Positions 28,864-38,563 of a DNA stretch of 64,000 nt are shown here, piece by piece. The stretch's first letter is position 1, and every line of letters starts with the position of its first letter. The DNA lies in the NCBI GenBank assembly GCA_050949705.1, contig JBMNGG010000003.1:248001-312000 (forward strand), read 5' to 3'. The notes under the pieces were generated by a model that did no database searches, was not told the origin of the DNA, and was given only the letters and a program-made list of their open reading frames with translations. A program made the position numbers and the translations under genes. This DNA is from JBMNGG01 sp050949705. Lineage in GTDB: Bacteria; Bacillota; Thermosediminibacteria; Thermosediminibacterales; Tepidanaerobacteraceae.

Positions 28864-29289
28864 ATGGATACGAAAAAAGGTTTTATTCGTAAAACCAAAC
28901 AAAGAGATTTAATTTTAAAGACTTTGCGAAGTACTACTTGCCATCCAACGGCTGACTGGATCTATGAAAAAGTAAAGAGGGAAATGCCCAATATTAGTCT
29001 TGGCACTGTGTATAGGAACCTTGGCATGCTAAAGGAATTAGGCGAGATAATAGAATTAGACTATGGCAGTAAGCAAAGTCGCTATGACGGTAATCCACAA
29101 AATCATTATCATTTTGTCTGTGTTGAGTGTGAAAAAGTAATTGATGTAAAAAGTTGTGAAGTTGATAAACAGCTCGAGAAATGTGTAGCTATCGAAAATG
29201 ATGTCGAAGTATTATACCATAGAACAGAATTCTATGGTCTTTGCGAAGACTGTAAGAATAAAAAAGCCAAACAAGCGGATGTGAATTGA
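28864..29289 (+). CDS. perR: Fur family regulator, PerR-like
   Basis: A 141-residue metal-dependent repressor. The winged helix is seen in RDLILKTLRSTTCHPTADWI and ISLGTVYRNLGMLKELGEI, then the metal-binding half with YDGNPQNHYHFVCVECEKV and the second CxxC (LCEDCKNK), the structural zinc site. The NHYHF segment and the regulatory His/Asp pattern fit PerR more than Fur, and the rubredoxin-like neighbour agrees with peroxide control. Choice of PerR over Fur or Zur is a judgement. Confidence 0.85.
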   Translation: MDTKKGFIRKTKQRDLILKTLRSTTCHPTADWIYEKVKREMPNISLGTVYRNLGMLKELGEIIELDYGSKQSRYDGNPQNHYHFVCVECEKVIDVKSCEVDKQLEKCVAIENDVEVLYHRTEFYGLCEDCKNKKAKQADVN

Positions 29290-29290
29290 C

Positions 29291-29316
29291 GGCGGTCTTT
29301 TTGACTGCCATTTTTT
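29291..29316 (+). terminator. perR terminator
   Basis: GGCGGTC (29291-29297) pairs with GACTGCC (29303-29309) with one G-T wobble, followed by six T residues. Confidence 0.8.
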
Positions 29317-29399
29317 ATTTCATTATAAAGTAAAGGGAATGATAGCTATATCATTTTAATTAATATAGAATAGGTATGCTATGGTTTTTTGGATTTGAA

Positions 29400-29446
29400 A
29401 ACCAATATATAGTATTGTATAATTTTACTACCACTACATATAGTAT
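29400..29446 (+). promoter_or_regulatory. Tandem NrdR-like boxes upstream of nrdJ
   Basis: Two 16-base sites resemble the NrdR box ACACWATATATWGTGT: AACCAATATATAGTAT (29400-29415) and CCACTACATATAGTAT (29431-29446), each matching 13 of 16 positions. Their starts are 31 bases apart, three helical turns, which is the classical spacing for NrdR pairs. NrdR represses ribonucleotide reductase genes when dATP is plentiful. The position just upstream of nrdJ supports this. Confidence 0.75.
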
Positions 29447-29526
29447 ACTTCGTAAATATATTACATATATGTTGAGGGGATAAATCAAGGGGAAATGAGC
29501 TAATGCAATAATTTTGAGGTGATGCG

Positions 29527-31893
29527 ATGAAAAAGGTAAAACTACAACTAACCGATAACTCTAGGGTTGTATTAGAAAAGCGATATCTAGCAAAGGACAT
29601 CGAAGGCAGGGTTATAGAAACCCCTGAAGCACTGCTTGAAAGAGTATCTGAAACTATAGCCCAAGCAGAATCTAAATATGATAATGAACCTAAGGATTGG
29701 GCAGATGAATTTTATAATATGATGTCACAGCTAAGATTCCTTCCTAATTCTCCTACCTTAATGAATGCAGGACGAGAATTGGGACAACTTTCAGCTTGTT
29801 TTGTATTACCGGTTGAAGATTCCATGGAAGGAATATTCGATTCCATTAAATCAGCAGCATTAATACATAAAAGCGGAGGGGGTACAGGATTTAGCTTCTC
29901 CCGTCTTCGTTCAAAGGGTGCTACTGTTAAATCTACAGGAGGAGTGGCGTCAGGGCCTATATCCTTTATGAAGGTATTTAATTCTGCCACAGAAGCCGTA
30001 AAACAGGGTGGAACCCGACGGGGTGCCAACATGGGGATTCTTCGGGTGGACCATCCGGACATATTGGATTTCATTCAATGTAAGAAGAACGATAAGGAAA
30101 TTACAAATTTCAACATAAGTGTAGCTATTACCGATAAGTTTATGGAAGCGCTGAAAAAGGACGAAGAATATGACTTGGTGGATCCCCACACCAAAAAAGT
30201 TACCGGCAGGCTTAAGGCCAGCGAAGTCTTTGATTTAATAGTGGACATGGCCTGGAACAACGGAGAGCCTGGAATAGTATATATTGATAGAATGAATGAG
30301 GACAACCCCACACCCAAAGTGGGGCAGATTGAAAGCACTAATCCTTGTGGTGAGCAGCCACTTTTACCATATGAAAGTTGCAACTTAGGTTCTATAAATC
30401 TTGCTAAATTTGTCAAAAAATCCGGAAATAAGAATAAAATCGATTATGAGAGCCTGAAGGAAACAGTACACAAAGCCGTAAGATTTTTAGATGATGTTAT
30501 AGATGTAAACCGGTATCCTTTAAAAGAAATAGAAGAAATGACTTTGGCCAACCGTAAAATCGGCCTGGGCGTTATGGGATTTGCGGATCTGTTAATACAG
30601 CTTGGTATTCCTTATAATTCTGATGAAGCTGTAAAAATGGTTGAAGAAGTCATGAGCTTTATCGACAGAGAATCAAAAAAGGCTTCTGAAGAACTGGCGA
30701 AAGAACGAGGAGTTTTCCCCAATTGGGAAAATAGTATTTTTAAAGATAGGGGAATATCTATCAGAAATGCCACTACAACTACTATAGCTCCTACTGGAAC
30801 GATAAGCATTATAGCAGGAGCTTCCAGCGGTATCGAGCCAATATTTGCTTTAGCTTTTGAGCGGCATGTGATGGACGATGAGCGTTTAGTTGAGGTGCAT
30901 CCCCTGTTTAAACAGGCATTAAACGATTTAGGTCTTTACACTAATGAATTAATGGAAAAGGTCATAGAAAAAGGTTCAGTTCAAGGAATAGAAGGTTTGC
31001 CTGAAAAAATAAAAAATATTTTTGTTACAGCTCATGACATTACTCCTGAGTGGCATATAAAGATTCAGGCCGCCTTTCAGAAGTATACTGACAATGCAGT
31101 TTCTAAAACTGTAAACTTCCCCAACAGTGCTACTAGGGAAGATGTGAAAAATGTTTATATGACGGCATATGAACTTGGCTGCAAAGGTGTTACAATTTAT
31201 CGAGACGGTAGCAGGCAGGAACAAGTTCTAAATAAAGGTAAAGGCACAAAAGATAAAGCAAAAGATGATATACTGCCACCCGTCTGTGAAGATTGCCAAA
31301 TAGCAAAAGCAATTCCGGGAAGTGAACTAAAGCCAAGACCTAGACCCAGTGTAACCTATGGCAATACTGAAAAAGTAAAGATCGGCTGTGGAAACCTGTA
31401 TATCACTGTGAATTCCGATGAAAACGGTATCTGCGAAGTGTTCACAAACCTTGGTCGTGCAGGAGGCTGTCCTTCCCAGTCAGAAGCCACCAGCCGCCTT
31501 ATCTCAATGGCCCTTCGTTCGGGAATTGATGTTAAGTCAATAGTTGAGCAGCTAAAAGGTATACGATGCCACTCTACTTTGCGTCAGATGGCAAACAATA
31601 AAGAAATAAAGGTGCTCTCATGTCCTGATGCTATAGGTCGAGCTATTGAGCGCAGCATTACAAAAAATCCCGAAATCAATGGAAACAATCATCAGGAAAG
31701 TCAGGCCTATATTAAAAGGTATCTGGATTCCAGCTCTGACGAAATGGCAATTTCAAGCGATAAAACTATAAGAATCAATCCTCAAGGAATAAATCTGCCC
31801 TTAGGAGCTGCTTGTCCTGAATGTGGTCACACCCTTGAACATGAAAGCGGTTGTGTCATGTGCCGCAGTTGCGGTTACTCTAAGTGTGGTTAA
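29527..31893 (+). CDS. nrdJ: Adenosylcobalamin-dependent (class II) ribonucleoside reductase
   Basis: Makes deoxyribonucleotides using coenzyme B12, with no oxygen need. The 788-residue protein shows NSPTLMNAGRELGQLSACF with the first active-site Cys, the loop SGGGTGFSFSRLR, the radical-site region STNPCGEQPLLPYESCNLGS, and ATTTTIAPTGTISIIAGAS for substrate phosphate. After about residue 600 a C-terminal extension carries DUF/TSCPD-like sequence (CGNLYITVNSDENG, FTNLGRAGGCPSQSEATSRL) and a four-Cys ribbon at the end (CPECGHTLEHESGCVMCRSC). Start ATG 29527 after GAGGTG. Two NrdR-like boxes precede it. Confidence 0.96.
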   Translation: MKKVKLQLTDNSRVVLEKRYLAKDIEGRVIETPEALLERVSETIAQAESKYDNEPKDWADEFYNMMSQLRFLPNSPTLMNAGRELGQLSACFVLPVEDSMEGIFDSIKSAALIHKSGGGTGFSFSRLRSKGATVKSTGGVASGPISFMKVFNSATEAVKQGGTRRGANMGILRVDHPDILDFIQCKKNDKEITNFNISVAITDKFMEALKKDEEYDLVDPHTKKVTGRLKASEVFDLIVDMAWNNGEPGIVYIDRMNEDNPTPKVGQIESTNPCGEQPLLPYESCNLGSINLAKFVKKSGNKNKIDYESLKETVHKAVRFLDDVIDVNRYPLKEIEEMTLANRKIGLGVMGFADLLIQLGIPYNSDEAVKMVEEVMSFIDRESKKASEELAKERGVFPNWENSIFKDRGISIRNATTTTIAPTGTISIIAGASSGIEPIFALAFERHVMDDERLVEVHPLFKQALNDLGLYTNELMEKVIEKGSVQGIEGLPEKIKNIFVTAHDITPEWHIKIQAAFQKYTDNAVSKTVNFPNSATREDVKNVYMTAYELGCKGVTIYRDGSRQEQVLNKGKGTKDKAKDDILPPVCEDCQIAKAIPGSELKPRPRPSVTYGNTEKVKIGCGNLYITVNSDENGICEVFTNLGRAGGCPSQSEATSRLISMALRSGIDVKSIVEQLKGIRCHSTLRQMANNKEIKVLSCPDAIGRAIERSITKNPEINGNNHQESQAYIKRYLDSSSDEMAISSDKTIRINPQGINLPLGAACPECGHTLEHESGCVMCRSCGYSKCG

Positions 31894-31908
31894 TACGAAT
31901 ATAATAGC

Positions 31909-31954
31909 AAAAACTCCCTTAAAGCAAAGCAATAAATACTTTAAGGGAGTTTTT
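31909..31954 (+). terminator. nrdJ terminator
   Basis: AAAAACTCCCTTAAAG (31909-31924) pairs with CTTTAAGGGAGTTTTT (31939-31954), a 16-base perfect stem ending in a T run. Confidence 0.9.
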
Positions 31955-31990
31955 AATTATAATGCCTACAAAGCAAATGATTCTAACACT

Positions 31991-32590
31991 TTAAGACAAC
32001 TTGGACGGTTTTTCCCCCATAAGGCCGTAAAAGAACAATGAAGATAAATCTTGCATTGCGGATTTGGACAGGGTTGAAATTAACTCATGTTGATTTATGG
32101 CTTCTTTATAAATGGTAATATAAAACAAAAAGGCTTCATTTGAGATATCCTTATTTATATAACCTTCTCTGCGGCCTTTGTCAATAAGGCGTATCATCAA
32201 AGGAATGGCTTTATTTTTGAAATAGTCATCAATAAATTGCTTCATATCCTGATATCTTAAAAGAAGTGTTTGTATAAATTCATATTTCATCATTTGCACG
32301 GATTCGCTTTTATCAAAAACGATTTTTTCTATAATATCCAGGAAAGGCAGTTCTTCTTCCAGCAGGCGTTCATATTGTTTAACCTTTTCCTCCATAAAGT
32401 CTTTAATAGACTCTTTTAAGAGATTTTCCTTACTGCCGAAGTAATTATATATGGTAACTTGCGATACATTAGCTTTTTTAGCTATTTGGGCAATGTTGGT
32501 TTTTTGCACACCATGTGTACAAAAAAGTTCAAAGGCAGCTCTGCAAATATCCTTTCGTTTACGCATTGTTCTGCGTTCAAATCCATTCAT
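31991..32590 (-). CDS. TetR/AcrR family regulator, divergent from an ABC efflux locus
   Basis: A 199-residue repressor-type protein. N-terminal helix-turn-helix: DICRAAFELFCTHGVQKTNI, then IAKKANVSQVTIYNYFGSKENLL. The C-terminal half is helical and should bind an effector. It faces away from the ABC transporter genes at 32754-37220, with 164 bases between containing two like 26-base palindromes. Such an arrangement usually means the regulator controls both its own gene and the transporter. Effector unknown. Confidence 0.9.
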   Translation of the reverse strand: MNGFERRTMRKRKDICRAAFELFCTHGVQKTNIAQIAKKANVSQVTIYNYFGSKENLLKESIKDFMEEKVKQYERLLEEELPFLDIIEKIVFDKSESVQMMKYEFIQTLLLRYQDMKQFIDDYFKNKAIPLMIRLIDKGRREGYINKDISNEAFLFYITIYKEAINQHELISTLSKSAMQDLSSLFFYGLMGEKPSKLS

Positions 32591-32626
32591 AATATATACA
32601 CCTCGTACATATATTACTAAAAATAA

Positions 32627-32652
32627 TGAAATATATCAATAAAAATATTTCA
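32627..32652. promoter_or_regulatory. 26-bp palindromic operator 1 (TetR side)
   Basis: Arms TGAAATA and TATTTCA around a 12-base A/T-rich centre. It matches the site at 32688-32713 in arm sequence, length and most of the centre (TAATAAAAA or CAATAAAAA at its right part). It is the site nearer the TetR gene start at 32590. Confidence 0.7.
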
Positions 32653-32659
32653 AAACTTA

Positions 32660-32713
32660 TTGTCATAACTTTGTAATTTTGATATTATGAAATAAAGTAA
32701 TAAAAATATTTCA
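32660..32713 (+). promoter_or_regulatory. ABC operon promoter with overlapping operator 2
   Basis: TTGTCA (32660-32665) and TATTAT (32683-32688) with a 17-base spacer form a good sigma-A promoter facing the ABC genes. The second 26-base palindrome (TGAAATA to TATTTCA, 32688-32713) starts at the last base of the -10 box and covers the likely start point, so a bound repressor would block transcription. Confidence 0.7.
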
Positions 32714-32753
32714 TAAGAACAAATAATAAAATATGTCGAGGGGAGGGCTATGG

Positions 32754-33458
32754 TTGGAAGCAATAATAGTGGCTGAAGATTTAAGTAAGACATATAAGAT
32801 GGGTGAAGTTAAAGTTAGGGCTTTAAAAGAAGCAAGCTTTAAGCTGATGGAAGGTGAGCTGGTTGTGGTCCTGGGTCCTAGTGGTTCCGGCAAAAGCACC
32901 TTACTTAACATTATTGGGGGAATGGATAAACCCACTGCCGGCAGCCTTTACTATAAAGGAAAGCCTTTACATCAGGCTGACCAAAGACAACTAACATTTT
33001 ATCGTCGAAATGAAGTAGGCTTTGTATTTCAGTTTTATAATTTGATGCCGAACCTCACGGCTTTAGAAAATGTTAACCTGTCCGTACAAATAGCCCAAAA
33101 TCCTCTTTCTGCCCAAAAGTTGTTGGAACAGGTGGGACTTTCCGATAGAAGTGACCATTTTCCATCACAGCTGTCTGGTGGAGAGCAGCAGCGAGTGGCC
33201 CTTGCAAGGGCGCTTGCAAAAAATCCCCAAATGCTCTTATGTGATGAACCAACTGGGGCTTTAGACTTTAACACCAGCATACAAGTTTTAAGTTTGCTTA
33301 AAAGTTTTTGTGATATATATTCAAAAACTGTTGTAATTATTACCCACAACACTGCCATAGCTCAAATGGCCCATCGGATTTTTTATTTAAAAGACGGTAG
33401 GTTAGAGAGGATTGAGAAAAATAAAAATCCTCTGCCACCGGAGAAGGTGACCTGGTAA
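32754..33458 (+). CDS. ABC transporter ATP-binding protein (MacB/LolD type)
   Basis: A 234-residue ATPase that should power the FtsX-type permease beside it. Walker A GPSGSGKSTLL, Q loop FVFQFYNLMPNLTALENV, ABC signature LSGGEQQRVALARAL, Walker B LLCDEPTGALD and the switch His in VVIITHN are all present. TTG 32754, six bases after GAGGGGAGGG, is the best start; ATG 32733 lies before that ribosome site. Its stop overlaps the permease start by one base. Confidence 0.93.
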   Translation: MEAIIVAEDLSKTYKMGEVKVRALKEASFKLMEGELVVVLGPSGSGKSTLLNIIGGMDKPTAGSLYYKGKPLHQADQRQLTFYRRNEVGFVFQFYNLMPNLTALENVNLSVQIAQNPLSAQKLLEQVGLSDRSDHFPSQLSGGEQQRVALARALAKNPQMLLCDEPTGALDFNTSIQVLSLLKSFCDIYSKTVVIITHNTAIAQMAHRIFYLKDGRLERIEKNKNPLPPEKVTW

Positions 33459-35823
33459 TGCTTTTTCGAAAAATGATAAGAGATATTAAAGAAAACAAGG
33501 GGGCATATCTTGCCTGCATGGTTATCATAACTATGGGGCTTTTGATATTTACAGCTTTTTCTACAATGGTAGAGACTTTGCAAACTTCCCAGCAAAGCTT
33601 TTATGAAACTCAGAATTTCGCAGATGGTTTTGCACAGGTACAAGCATTACCCCGAGATGTGATAAAAAAGCTGGGAGATATACCAGGGATAAAAGAAATT
33701 CAGGGCCGCCTCGTAAAAGAAGTGATGGTATATGCACCGGAAAGTCAAGAAAATATCTATTTGCGCCTGGTTTCAGTGGACCCGGGTATTAAAAATCCTA
33801 TTAACGAACCACTTCTTAAAATAGGTTCTCCTCTTGAAGATAATGTTTTAAGTCTTTGGATTGACAATAAGTTTTTCGAAGCAAACAATCATAGTCTAAA
33901 TGATGAAATAGAGATAATAGCATCAGGCAGGAAGCATAAGCTTTCCATAGCAGGCGTTGCCAGTAGCCCAGAGTTTGTATACGCTCTTCGAACTGCAGCG
34001 GATATGTTTCCTTCTCCCGAAGCATTCGGCATCGCTTTTTTGAATTTAAAGAGCATGGAAAAACTCTTTCCAGACGAAACGGCTTATAATGACTTAGTTT
34101 TTACACTAGAGCCCGGTGCTGACTTTGAAAAAGTTAAAACTGACCTTGAAATAAAATTAAAGCCATATGGATTAAATAGTTTAATTCCACGGGATGAGCA
34201 AATAAGTCACTTACTTTTAAGTGAGGAGCTAAAAGGTCTTGTATCCATGTCAAAGGCTATGCCTGTGATGTTTCTTTCAATTGCCGCCGTGATCTTATAT
34301 ATTACACTAAAAAGACTTATAGAACAGCAGCGGGGCCAGATAGGTATTTTAAAAGCTGAAGGCTATACCTCTAAAGAAATTCTGTTTCACTATATGTCTT
34401 ATGCCGTAATCATTGGCCTTGTAGGAGGTATACTGGGCGTCATATCCGGAGGTTTTTTTTCCTATCCGTTAACATCCATATTTCAAGTATTTTTCAATTT
34501 ACCGGGACTTGAAGGCAGGTTTTCGCCATTTCTCGTAATTTCAGGTATAATACTATCCATCTGCTTTTCACTCTTGGCAGGTTTCCAAGGAAGCAGGAAT
34601 GCTTTGGCTTTAGAGCCTGCTGAAGCAATGCGGCCTCCTGCACCAGTTAAGGGGAAGCGAGTTTTCCTTGAGAAAATCGACATAATATGGAAAAGGCTCA
34701 GTGTACAGCAAATGATGGCGGTTCGAAACATGTCACGAAATAAAGGGCGCAGCTTCTTTATATTTCTTGGGATAATGGTTTGCTTTGCAATTTCCAGTTT
34801 CACCTGGTCAATGAATGATATGATACAAAAGATGATGTACGATCAGTATGAGAAGGTGGAGGTATATGATGTAAAGATAAGCCTTGCAAGGCCTATGGAC
34901 AGAAAACAGTGTAGTCCGGGAACTTGCGGCTTTTCCAGGAGTAAGTCGTGTAGAACCTATGGCAGAGAGTTCCGGTTACATTAAAAAATAAGTGGCGCGA
35001 GAAAGATGTGGTTGTATTTGGCCTTCCTGAAAAAAGCAGCCTTTATAATATATTAGACAATGAGTATAACAAGATAACACCACCAAAAAACGGCTTGTTG
35101 CTGTCTGAGCGGCTTGCTAAATTACTTGATGCAAAGCCGGGCACAAGGCTTACTGTAGAAACCACTATGAAAGCCGATGATAAAGATGGCGTCTTAGAGG
35201 TGGTGGGAATTATTCCCCAGTATTCGGGCACAAATGCATATATGGAAATAGGTGCTCTACAAGATTTCTTACAACAAAAAGGTCTTATAACTTCGTGCAT
35301 GCTAAATATTAATAAAAATGATATTGCCTCATTTAGAGAAAAATATATGCACACTGATGCTATAAGTTCTATTGATGAAAGAAGCGAGCGGCTTAATAAA
35401 TTCAAGGACATGATGGGCTCATACGGCAGTATGATTTATATTTATGCAATGATAAGTGTAATAATAGGTTTTGCTATAATTTATAGTTCCTCTGTCATTA
35501 CATTATCGGAGCGAAGTCGAGAATTGGCTTCCATGATGGTCCTGGGCATGACGCCTCAAGAAGTGCTGTCAGTAGTAACTTTTGAACAGTGGTGTATAGC
35601 AGTGCCTGCTATGCTGATGGGTATGCCTTTGGCAAGATTATTGATGGCAGGGATTTCTTCAGCTATGAGCACTGATATGTACACAATTCCAGAGCGCATT
35701 ACCTTTACGGCTTTGCTGTTAGCTTTTTTGGTAACTACTTTATCGATATGGATAGCACAAAGGGCTGCAGCAAGGAAAATCAAGAGCTTGAGCTTGGTTG
35801 AAGTTTTAAAAGAAAGGGAGTAA
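33458..35823 (+). pseudogene. FtsX/MacB-type ABC permease, two frameshifts
   Basis: About 788 residues when rejoined: an N-terminal membrane helix, a large outside domain, three central helices with an FtsX domain (near 34250-34620), a second outside domain and three final helices. Single-base gains lie near 34907 (after ARPMDRK) and near 34968 (VPVTLKNKWREKDVVVFG continues in the frame reaching 35823). The first frame ends at 34984. As written, the last third would not be made, so export should fail unless the shifts are sequence errors. Partners (ATPase, adaptor) are intact. Confidence 0.85.
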
Positions 35824-35966
35824 AAGTATCAGGGGGCAGTCTTGGTGTTAGGTCACATCTGGCATGCTGCTCATGCTAACTTTGTTTCTGTGGGGCGGTC
35901 TTTGACCGCCAGCTATTAAAAACATAAGAATCAAATATAGTAAAAGGAGTAAAAACAAGGAAGAGA

Positions 35967-37220
35967 GTGAGGATCGTGAAGGGGAAAATCAAAATTATCG
36001 GAGGAATTATTATAGGTATCCTGCTGATTTCTGCTATTTTATTTCAATCTACAAAACCAATAAGTGCTGAGTTACTTGAAATAAAGCCACAGGCTATAGC
36101 AAGTACATTTGTAGAAGAGGGAAAGGTGGTTCCATCAGATAAATATCCAGTTTACAGCCTTTTAAGTGGTCAAATAATTCGGCTTGAGGTGGAAGATGGT
36201 CAGCAGGTGCGTGAAAATGACTTGCTAGCCATGGTGGATTCTACGGAACTTGAGTTGCAGCTAAAACAGATTCAGGCAGAACTTGCTAGCCTTAAAGGTG
36301 AGGAAGCTGATAGACATAAAAAACCTTTAGAATCAAGTATAAAAAGCCAGGAACTCTTGGTAGAAAAAGCTCAGCTTGACTTAAAGACCATTGAAAATAA
36401 TTTTAGAAGAATAGAAAACTTGTACAATGAAGGTGCAGTTACCGCAAAGGAATTCGAAGATGCACAAAATATGCTGGAGACTGCAAAACTGAACCTTAGA
36501 CAGCAGGAAGAAACCTTAGCACTGCTTTATGAATCATCTGAGCCCACCAGTGGTTCACAGCAGTTTTACGAAGGTAGAGCCGATGCCTTGCGGTTGCAAA
36601 TGGAACTTATTAAGTATCACATAGAAAAGAGCCGCATTACTGCTCCGGCAAATGGAGTTGTGGCAAATCTAACTGTGACAACAGGTGATGTGGTAAACCC
36701 AGGCATTAAAATGATGGATATTTTTACAGGTGAAGAATATTTGATAGAGGCTTTTATTCCTGTAGAATCAGCAGCAAGCGTTACTGAAGGTATGAAGGTA
36801 AAACTAGTTCAGGATAGGAAAGGTGAAGATATAACTTTTGAGGGAATTGTAGAAAAGGTTGCACCTACTGCTGTGGAAATGATATCAGCTTTAGGTCTTG
36901 AAGAACAGCGAGTCAAGGTGACAGTAAAGCCTGAGTTTCCTAAAAACTTTCGTATGTTTCCGGGAAGTATTTTAGATGTTGAGTTTACTATCGATAAAAG
37001 GGAAGATGTCCTTGCCGTGCCTAAAACCGCTTTGTTTCCTTATGAAAAAGGTGAAGCCTTATGGAAGGTAGAATCTGAGAAAGCGAAAATACAGCCAGTT
37101 GAAACCGGCTTTGAAAACGACAGCCATGTGGTCATAACAAAAGGCCTTGCCCCAGGGGACCTAATCATCTTAAATCCACAGCTAGATGGTCTTAAGGAAG
37201 GGAAAAAGATAGCGATATGA
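35967..37220 (+). CDS. HlyD/MacA-like efflux adaptor protein
   Basis: A 417-residue membrane-anchored adaptor of the RND/MacA periplasmic-adaptor superfamily; in a Gram-positive it sits on the outer face of the membrane and works with the ABC permease. Seen: N-terminal anchor (KIIGGIIIGILLISAILF), the biotinyl-lipoyl-like halves (GQIIRLEVEDGQQVRENDLL and ITAPANGVVANLTVTTGDVV) around a coiled coil (about residues 80-190), then barrel domains. Start GTG 35967 or GTG 35976 is possible. An unassigned GGCGGTC/GACCGCC hairpin lies upstream at 35894-35910. Confidence 0.88.
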   Translation: MRIVKGKIKIIGGIIIGILLISAILFQSTKPISAELLEIKPQAIASTFVEEGKVVPSDKYPVYSLLSGQIIRLEVEDGQQVRENDLLAMVDSTELELQLKQIQAELASLKGEEADRHKKPLESSIKSQELLVEKAQLDLKTIENNFRRIENLYNEGAVTAKEFEDAQNMLETAKLNLRQQEETLALLYESSEPTSGSQQFYEGRADALRLQMELIKYHIEKSRITAPANGVVANLTVTTGDVVNPGIKMMDIFTGEEYLIEAFIPVESAASVTEGMKVKLVQDRKGEDITFEGIVEKVAPTAVEMISALGLEEQRVKVTVKPEFPKNFRMFPGSILDVEFTIDKREDVLAVPKTALFPYEKGEALWKVESEKAKIQPVETGFENDSHVVITKGLAPGDLIILNPQLDGLKEGKKIAI

Positions 37221-37466
37221 ATAATCGGGGACGGTTCCTAAATATTCATTATTGAAGGCAAAAGGGCTAGGGGTTAGCAAATAGAAATTAGAGTTATATT
37301 TCTATAGTATATACTGCTACCGAAAAGCAATAAACTAGCTGTATTAATATAGGCAAGTTTCCTTTATCGGATTCTTGAAGCCTTTTATTGACATTGTTTA
37401 TGAATCAGTATATATTAACCTTTAAACCAACTAAATCAGTAAGATTTATTATTTATTACAAGTTAA

Positions 37467-38532
37467 GGACAAATTATTTTTTTCACTATTCCCTTAGTTA
37501 TCCTTGGATTCATCGCACCCGCAATAGCTGAACTAAAATCTAATGCCAGTCGATTTATGGGTGTTACCATCTTACTGTCATACTTATCATCAGTTGGAGC
37601 TGCGGCATTTGCCATGATAGCAGGTTATGCAATCATACCTCATTTATCCATTGCATCAAATATTGGTGACTTAAGGGAAATCCCCCAACCAATAATCGAA
37701 CTAAATGTACCACAATTATTTAGTGTAATGAGTGCTCTGGTTCTTGCCTTAATGTTGGGCCTTGCAACAGCAAATACAAAAGCCGAAACGATGAAAAAAC
37801 TGTTAAACGAATTCCAAAAGATCGTTCTATACATAGTGCAGAGTATCATAATTCCGATACTGCCCGTATTTATAGCTACAACTTTTGCAGGTCTTGCATA
37901 TGAAGGCAGCATAACAAAACAACTGCCTGTATTTATACAAATAATACTAATGGTAATCCTAGGCCACTTTATATGGCTTGCTGTGCTTTACGCCTTAGGT
38001 GGAGCTATATCGGGTAAAAACCCCATTAACGTCATCAAACATTACGGTCCCGCTTACATGACAGCAGTAGGCACCATGTCAAGTGCTGCCACACTGCCCG
38101 TAGCCCTAAGATGCATACACAAAAATCAAGACATACCACGATACATACAAGATTTTGTCATACCACTATGTAATACTGCTCATCTTTGTGGTTCAGTACT
38201 TACAGAAACCTTCTTTGTAATGGCAGTCTCTCAAATACTTTACGGAACATTACCACCCCTTACCCAAATGATAACATTTATACTATTGCTGGGCCTCTTT
38301 GGTGTTGCAGCACCAGGGCGTACCAGGTGGAACAGTCATGGCATCCCTTGGCATTATCACTGGAGTATTAGGATTTGACCAGGCAGGTGTAGCCATGATG
38401 CTTTCAATATTTGCACTACAGGACAGCTTTGGCACAGCCTGTAATGTTACAGGAGATGGAGCTATAGCTTTAATGGTGTCAGGAATTGCAAAAAAATATA
38501 TGAAGGATGATGGATTAAGAAATCCACAATAA
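37467..38532 (+). pseudogene. Dicarboxylate/amino acid:cation symporter (DAACS), truncated and frameshifted
   Basis: Remnant of a GltP-type sodium or proton symporter. The frame is open from 37467 without a start, so roughly the first 60 residues are missing. It shows FTIPLVILGFIAPAIAELK, the re-entrant loop signature GTMSSAATLPVALRC, and IPLCNTAHLCGSVLTETFF. A base is gained near 38317 (GVAAPG then VPGGTVMASLG in the next frame), and the C-terminal part with NVTGDGAIALM ends at 38532. No function expected. The 246 bases before it are A/T-rich and empty. Confidence 0.85.
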
Positions 38533-38533
38533 G

Positions 38534-38561
38534 AAAAGGGGCTAAACTGATAGCCCCTTTT
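38534..38561. terminator. Bidirectional terminator
   Basis: AAAAGGGGCTA (38534-38544) pairs perfectly with TAGCCCCTTTT (38551-38561). It lies between two convergent coding regions. Confidence 0.85.
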
Positions 38562-38563
38562 CC

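Noticed and set aside
35894..35910. GGCGGTC-TTT-GACCGCC hairpin before the efflux adaptor
   Set aside because: No T run follows, so I did not call it a terminator; it may be chance or a regulatory stem.
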